Source: Glandiceps talaboti (taxonomy: Eukaryota > Hemichordata > Enteropneusta > Spengelidae). Taken from it: 10,500 nt of DNA. The stretch's first letter is position 1. Each line of letters starts with the position of its first letter. The translations under genes were made by a program, and so were the position numbers. The notes under the pieces were generated by a model. It had not been told where the DNA came from. It ran no database searches and was given only the letters and a program-made list of their open reading frames with translations. The DNA lies in the NCBI RefSeq assembly GCF_964340395.1, contig NC_135568.1, forward strand, positions 12,068,776 through 12,079,275. The letters are read 5' to 3'. Below are positions 6,308 through 10,500 of the stretch, piece by piece.

Positions 6308-6913
6308 GTGAGTATATAAACTTTGAAATATATAACCACTGCAGATATTTACAGTCTTCAGCTGGTTTTCAAAGACTAATTTTTACTAATTACTAGACTG
6401 GCATATTGTGTTCATGTATAACAAGGCAATTTCATCACTACTTATTTTTTGCGTTTTTGGTTTCCAGTGATATAAGCAAAAATAAGCCTTTAGCGGAAAT
6501 GTCCAGGTTTACAGTATTATTTTGTATTGTTTCTATGTGGACAACAGTTTACCATAGACTGATACAATTGTTGCTGTGAGCTGTCTTTGCCAATAGTCAT
6601 AGACAAGTACACATAGTTAGAAAACTCTTACATCGCCAACCAAGTGTTTGAAAGATTTGTTGTTTTGGGGTCTCTCTTCTATGAGTCAGTAACCTGTAAT
6701 GGTAAAACTCATACACATTGTCTAGCTGAATTATGACAAAATGTAACTAATTAGACAATAATGCAAGAAAATAAATCATGTAGTTCTAGTTCAAACATGT
6801 ACAACTTGGCTCTTGCATGATAGAAGAAAATAAATCCCATACTTCAAGCTCAAATGTCTACAGCTTTGCTTTTCCATGGTGTAATGATTGTGAACTATTA
6901 TTTCCATCAACAG
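6308..6913 (+). other. Intron 9
   Basis: 606-nt intron with donor GTGAGT and acceptor CCATCAACAG. It contains a 59-bp tandem duplication (6766-6883) near its 3' end and one TGCATG word (6814-6819), the RBFOX binding motif, about 95 nt upstream of the short exon 10. Nothing else is recognised. Confidence 0.85.
6766..6883 (+). repeat. 59-bp tandem duplication in intron 9
   Basis: Two units start with AGAAAATAAATC at 6766 and 6825. Within them, TAGTTCTAGTTCAAA pairs with TACTTCAAGCTCAAA, and CAACTTGGCTCTTGCATG pairs with CAGCTTTGCTTTTCCATG. The copies have diverged noticeably, so the duplication is old. Confidence 0.7.
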
Positions 6914-6977
6914 ATATGGATGAAGAAGAACTGGCTAGAAGAGGTGAAAAGAGAGGATTTGGAATGAAGAGAATTGA
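6914..6977 (+). CDS. Exon 10: short charged linker exon
   Basis: 64 nt, phase 1 to phase 2 (acceptor CATCAACAG, donor GTAAGT at 6978). It encodes YMDEEELARRGEKRGFGMKR followed by Ile and a split Glu. There is no domain fold: an acidic cluster is followed by a basic one. It begins the linker between the post-kinase Ig and the next Ig. It is too short to score on its own, but the frame joins exons 9 and 11 without conflict and both splice sites are good. It is not a multiple of three, so skipping it alone would shift the frame; exons 10 and 11 together (207 nt) would not. Confidence 0.82.
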
Positions 6978-7481
6978 GTAAGTTATCAATTATATCATAT
7001 CCTCCTATCTCACTCTGTAGAATTGTGTAAAATTTATACAACATCATCTGTCTCTGTTCACTTGGCATTTGAATTAGCATAAAATGTTTTGTACTGAAAA
7101 ATATTCATTTTAATATAAATGTAAACATATAAATTAGTTTAAATATGTCAGCTCACCTCCGTGGAACTTGGAGTTCCTTTACCGCAACAGTGTTCAAAAG
7201 TGATTGTGCATTAGATTTAGAACTCTATGTTCAGCTGTGTTTAAACTTTTGTTGTGCAGGCTATTAACATAATGTAACACATTCGATAGTAATAATTAGT
7301 TCTTGTATTATGACCAAGGGTTCTTATTACTTATGAGTAACTTACATTTCACCTGTGCAGGTCTACAGGTTTTGTCAAACTGTCTGTTTGCTGGCTTTTA
7401 CTGCTTTGTTTTACCAACCTGCTGAACATGCTAAAAGGATATTAGATATGTATATTAATGACATTTGATATAATTTCACAG
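6978..7481 (+). other. Intron 10
   Basis: 504-nt AT-rich intron with donor GTAAGT and acceptor ATTTCACAG. I see nothing recognisable in it. Confidence 0.85.
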
Positions 7482-7624
7482 AATGACACTTGGTGAGAGA
7501 GCTAGAAGACTGAGATCACTACGTGGTGCTGAACTTGGACTATCAGAATTACCACCTCAGTTTGTTAAGAACTTACAAGACATTACTTGTGGTCTTGGTT
7601 ACATCTACCCAGTCACATTCCAAG
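7482..7624 (+). CDS. Exon 11: Arg-rich linker and first strands of an Ig domain
   Basis: 143 nt, phase 2 to phase 1 (acceptor TTTCACAG, donor GTAATG at 7625, weaker than its neighbours). The first half, LGERARRLRSLRGAELGLSE, is basic and probably helical. From LPPQFVKNLQDIT the sequence becomes the A strand of an Ig, and YPVTFQ is its B strand, which exon 12 continues. The B-strand Cys position is not Cys. I do not recognise the linker from any specific named relative. Confidence 0.88.
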
Positions 7625-7850
7625 GTAATGACATTTCATTGTCTTCTACAACCTTCAAGTGATTCCACCATGTACTACAGTTGCTTCTAACATTTACACA
7701 ACAAACACTCATTTAATTCCTTTATATATAATTCCAGTATTTGTATGTCAGTTGAAATAATATTTGAGAGAAAACACTGAGTTATGGCCATATAACTGTT
7801 AACAAAATTAGTTATGTATAACTTTTCCACATCTCCAATTTGACTCACAC

Positions 7851-7985
7851 TTCCAGTGCAGCCCCCAAGTAATGTGGTGAGCAATGCCATAAAAGCAAAC
7901 TTTGTTCACTCTTTCATATTTCCATATGACACTAATATACACACATGTCTAGTACATCCTCAATGTAATGTGATATGGTAAGCTT
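7851..7985 (+). repeat. Two degenerate duplicates of the exon 12 acceptor region (decoy exons)
   Basis: Copy 1 reads TTCCAG, then a 20-nt stretch 7857-7876 encoding VQPPSNV, then GTGAGC. Copy 2 reads TCTAG, then a 25-nt stretch 7953-7977 encoding VHPQCNVI, then GTAAGC. Both mimic the true exon 12 start VHAPPVQPPCNVVW. Upstream of copy 2, CAAACTTTGTTCACT...TTTCCAT at 7896 matches CAAACTTTGTTAACT...TTTCCAT at 8212, so the duplicated unit also includes the intronic flank, at an offset of about 316 nt. Neither copy keeps a usable frame. Confidence 0.72.
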
Positions 7986-8041
7986 ATGAAGCTGTCAACA
8001 CAACAATTTTGGTCTTTCTAAATATTTTATTCTACAGACAT

Positions 8042-8092
8042 GACAATGGACATGTTCACATCAGACACGACAACAAACATGTCCACATGAAA
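8042..8092 (+). repeat. Short direct repeat in intron 11
   Basis: GACAATGGACATGTTCACAT (from about 8042) is followed by GACAACAAACATGTCCACAT (from about 8069): the same 20-nt pattern with four changes, spaced 27 nt apart. No function is evident. Confidence 0.7.
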
Positions 8093-8254
8093 ACATATAC
8101 CAAAACAACATGGCTTCCCACACCCGCATGCACTGATCAGTCAACCCATTACAACCTGTGAGGGCACACTGCCCAGAGACCATCTTACTTACAAGGGTGG
8201 CATCGTGAAAACAAACTTTGTTAACTTTTTCGCGTTTCCATTTGTTCACTGCAG

Positions 8255-8476
8255 TACATGCACCTCCAGTACAACCTCCATGTAATGTGGTATGGTACAA
8301 GGATGGTGCTATGATCCGTGATGATCATCCTCACTACCGCTTCTTAGCAGATCGTCAACATGGTGTCTTTGTCTTGGAGATCCAGGAAACAACACTGGAT
8401 GACAGTGGTGAATACCTTGCCAACGTTACAAACATCCATGGAACAACTTACACCAAATGTATCCTAACTGTGGATC
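8255..8476 (+). CDS. Exon 12: remainder of the second post-kinase Ig domain
   Basis: 222 nt, phase 1 to phase 1 (acceptor TTCACTGCAG, donor GTAAGT at 8477). It continues the Ig begun in exon 11: CNVVWYKDGAMIRDDHPHYR with the core Trp, GVFVLEIQETTLDDSGEYLA (E and F strands) and TTYTKCILTVD (G strand). The F-strand Cys is replaced by Ala, so this Ig lacks both canonical Cys. The loop APPVQPP is longer and richer in Pro than usual. The exon 11/12 boundary, between strands B and C, is a phase-1 intron within the domain. Confidence 0.92.
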
Positions 8477-9150
8477 GTAAGTATATTCTCTGATATCGTT
8501 TGTTTGTGAGTGATAAGTTATTTAAAAAAACACTTCACAATCATATTGGGCAACCCAAGTAGGCATCCTACAAGACTGTTCTACATATGCAATGGTTCAA
8601 GAGTTTTTTGGCCATGTTGATTAAAAGTCGATAACCAATGTCAACTGCAAAAGTGCATGACTTGTCTCGAAAATGTTTGTTATTATGAAACAGTTGTTGC
8701 TCAAAACATCACCAGAATGAATGCAAATGGTGTCCGTGTGATGCCCATGCTCAAAGACAGTTAGATACAGACAGACAAATATATTTTGGTTTTAGTAGAA
8801 AGTTGGCTTTCAACCATACAATAAGATAGAAGATCAAGTAAAAATTTATATAGTGCCAAAATCCCAAAAGCTAATTGTTCAGAGGTACTTCACAAATTAT
8901 AAAAATGAAAACAAAATCTGTCTTTGAAAATACACAAACCAAACATATGCAGGATTCTTCTTGTATAAAAACAAACAAAAGATAAAATGTTCCAATATTT
9001 TTCAAATTGTTCAAAATTGAACCTGAAAAAAATGTCAATAGTTTATATGAAGATTCAGATTCTGTAATTGTAAAATAATAAAGTGTTGATAATTAACTAT
9101 GAAATATATAATACAATAATAGTGAATTTTGACTGTTGTTCCTTTATCAG
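8477..9150 (+). other. Intron 12
   Basis: 674 nt, the longest intron with no mobile element seen. Donor GTAAGT, acceptor TTCCTTTATCAG. It contains a TGCATG word at 8654-8659. No repeat, RNA gene or exon copy is recognised. Confidence 0.85.
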
Positions 9151-9286
9151 CTGACTACATTGATAGAGAAGCCAACTACAGAAAACCACGTTTTGTAGAA
9201 CTACTCAGAGACATCACTATCGTTGAAGGTAGTGCAGCAAGGTTTGACTGTAAAGTGATTGGTATGCCAGAACCTATCATTACATG
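9151..9286 (+). CDS. Exon 13: first half of the third post-kinase Ig domain
   Basis: 136 nt, phase 1 to phase 2 (acceptor TTTATCAG, donor GTGAGT at 9287). It starts with a short linker PDYIDREANYR, then KPRFVELLRDITIVEGSAAR, FDCKVIGMPEPIIT with the B-strand Cys, and stops inside the core Trp codon (TG|G). The stretch VEGSAARFDCK is the same as in the telokin Ig of smooth-muscle MLCK as I recall it. The exon is absent from simple long-frame scans because it is short, but its splice sites and phase join exons 12 and 14 exactly. Confidence 0.93.
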
Positions 9287-9846
9287 GTGAGTTTTAATAC
9301 TTCACTTTCTATAGTCAACTTGATTGAAGCACTGCAATGACAATGAATCAAGTTACAAAAAGTGTGAAAAGGTTACAATTGGGCTTTATTACAGATGGAT
9401 AGTTACATATAATATGAAACTCCTATCCAAACCTCCCTACAGTGTGTTCAGTCCAAAATTAATCATAAAAACCAAGTGCGGTGTTTTGCTATATTTTGTG
9501 GTAATTTTCACATTAGAGATAGTGAATAGAAAAAGGGCGCCCTCTGTGTCAGATATGAGCAAACACCAATTATGATGTATTATGAAATACCTCATTTTTG
9601 CATTGACTTTATTCACTGATATTGTTACAGGTAATGTAAGATACCATTGACAAGGTTAAAAATGTTATCTACAAAGTTTTTGGGTGATTTTCAATACTGA
9701 AATATCAAATTAAAGTAAATTTTAATGAGATTACATTTTTAGTTTACAAACGGCGAATAGATTCATTCAGACAATAGGTTTGATCAGGATGTGTCCTTAG
9801 GAATTCTGTTAACTTCACCAACAATTCTCCTTACTCGTTTTTTCAG
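9287..9846 (+). other. Intron 13
   Basis: 560-nt AT-rich intron with donor GTGAGT and pyrimidine-rich acceptor CTCGTTTTTTCAG. An isolated GGGCGCCCTCTGTG at about 9536-9549 stands out by its GC content. The 84-codon open frame at 9324-9575 shows no domain and is chance. Confidence 0.85.
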
Positions 9847-10022
9847 GTTCAAAGATCACAAAGAGATAGAAAGTGGTCAACATTATGAGATGATCTTTGA
9901 AGACGATGACACCTGTTCACTGATCATCATGGAAGCTTTCCTAGTAGATGCTGGTATCTATACCTGCCAAGCTAGCAACATCTGTGGACGTATCTCCTGT
10001 GATGCCAAGATGATTGTAGAAG
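9847..10022 (+). CDS. Exon 14: second half of the third post-kinase Ig domain
   Basis: 176 nt, phase 2 to phase 1 (acceptor GTTTTTTCAG, donor GTAGGA at 10023). It completes the core Trp to read TWFKDHKEIESG, then CSLIIMEAFLVDAG (E strand) and GIYTCQASNICGR with the F-strand Cys, ending in DAKMIVE. Exons 13 and 14 together are 312 nt (104 codons) and give one canonical I-set Ig with both Cys. The phase-1 exit means at least one more module or tail exon must follow outside the window. The donor GTAGGA is weaker than the others. Confidence 0.94.
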
Positions 10023-10500
10023 GTAGGAAGTACAATTTTGGTCTTCTAAAACTTTTGCTTTATACTACCTAGGACAATAATAGAAATTAGGTTTTATTGC
10101 TTGTGGCAAGTCACCAAAAAGAAAATGATAGGTGAACACCAAACTTTGGAGTGTCGTAAGACATTCTGTGCATCAGTGGCACTTCAAATATTAGATTAGA
10201 GGGTACAGTACTTATGAGTCACCATTTACTAAGAGAATAGGGAAACACTTAATTTTGGCTTAGAAGACATAAATGGATATAAATATTGATATTATTACAT
10301 ACTAAATCATTTCTATAATAAATCACATTTTTGTTATCATAATGAATGACTCATTGATAACCATAAAATGCCATATATTATATTATATATTATATTTGTT
10401 GACTTTTGTGTATTAAATCTATTTTCTTGTTTTCTATTGAACTGTGTGAATTTATTATCATGTATTATTGGTTCATTGCTAGCTATGGCAAGGACAGGAC
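10023..10500 (+). other. Intron 14 (5' part, runs off the window)
   Basis: At least 478 nt of AT-rich intron. It holds a short TA-rich run at about 10373-10397. A CTAG near 10480 could be an acceptor for the next exon, but only about 20 bases follow, so this cannot be judged. Confidence 0.75.

Larger units (their letters stand above)
7625..8254 (+). other. Intron 11
   Basis: 630-nt intron with donor GTAATG and acceptor GTTCACTGCAG. It contains two degenerate copies of the start of exon 12 (7851-7985, separate entry) and a short direct repeat at about 8042-8092. Confidence 0.8.

Noticed and set aside
6064-6396. ATG-initiated frame in exon 9 as an independent telokin-like start
   Set aside because: The ATG is an internal Met of the Ig A' strand; the Ig begins upstream of it, and no promoter signal is visible in intron 8.
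7687-7890. Minus-strand open frame resembling another minus-strand frame at 8061-8300 (both with GGCTG-type motifs)
   Set aside because: The likeness is the antisense view of the exon 12 start and its intronic duplicate, not a pair of genes.
9324-9575. 83-codon open frame in intron 13
   Set aside because: No domain or splice signals that keep the frame; exons 13 and 14 join perfectly inside the Trp codon without it.
10480-10500. Possible start of the next exon after CTAG
   Set aside because: Only about 20 bases follow, the pyrimidine tract is weak and no domain can be recognised.

Overview
This window is eukaryotic nuclear DNA: an internal piece of one large, intron-rich gene on the + strand. 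It encodes a giant cytoskeletal kinase of the myosin light chain kinase (MLCK) / twitchin / titin superfamily. No start codon, stop codon, promoter or poly(A) site is visible, so both ends of the gene lie outside. Fourteen exons can be placed from GT/AG splice sites, conserved domains and unbroken reading phase. Spliced together they give 3294 nt, about 1098 codons with no frame conflict. The AT-rich introns (about 280-670 nt), immunoglobulin-fibronectin-kinase architecture and lack of vertebrate-type features suggest an invertebrate bilaterian (for example a hemichordate, lophotrochozoan or similar). I cannot name the species.

Layout: 311-616 is a fibronectin type III (FnIII) domain; 1055-1339 an immunoglobulin-like (Ig) domain; 1776-2351 an Ig plus FnIII in a single exon; 2741-2894 a tyrosine-rich linker leading into the kinase; 3361-5641 (four exons) the rest of the kinase domain and its C-terminal regulatory tail; 6017-6307 an Ig directly after the tail; 6914-6977 and 7482-7624 a charged, arginine-rich linker and the start of an Ig; 8255-8476 the rest of that Ig; 9151-9286 plus 9847-10022 a further Ig. 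The order Fn-Ig-Ig-Fn-kinase-Ig-(linker)-Ig-Ig matches the kinase region of titin and twitchin. The kinase itself is most like MLCK and twitchin and keeps all catalytic residues. Domain boundaries are mostly phase-1 introns, as usual for Ig/FnIII module genes; introns inside the kinase use other phases.

The introns are not empty. Intron 5 holds a 411-bp element with about 56-bp terminal inverted repeats and a TAA target-site duplication, which looks like a PIF/Harbinger-type MITE. Introns 6 and 7, on either side of the exon carrying the DFG motif, share a related repeat of about 115 bp, which in intron 7 runs into a 38-41 bp tandem array. Introns 4 and 11 carry degenerate duplicates of the 5' ends of the exons that follow them, including splice acceptors (decoy exons). 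Introns 1, 2 and 9 contain old tandem duplications.

The most interesting protein-level point is the regulatory tail. It lines up without gaps with the calmodulin-binding segment of smooth-muscle MLCK, but the first hydrophobic anchor (Trp) is replaced by Pro, while the second anchor (Leu in GRL) is kept. I found no evidence for a wholly new type of system. The value here is in exon annotation, the mobile element, the decoy exons and the altered regulatory tail.
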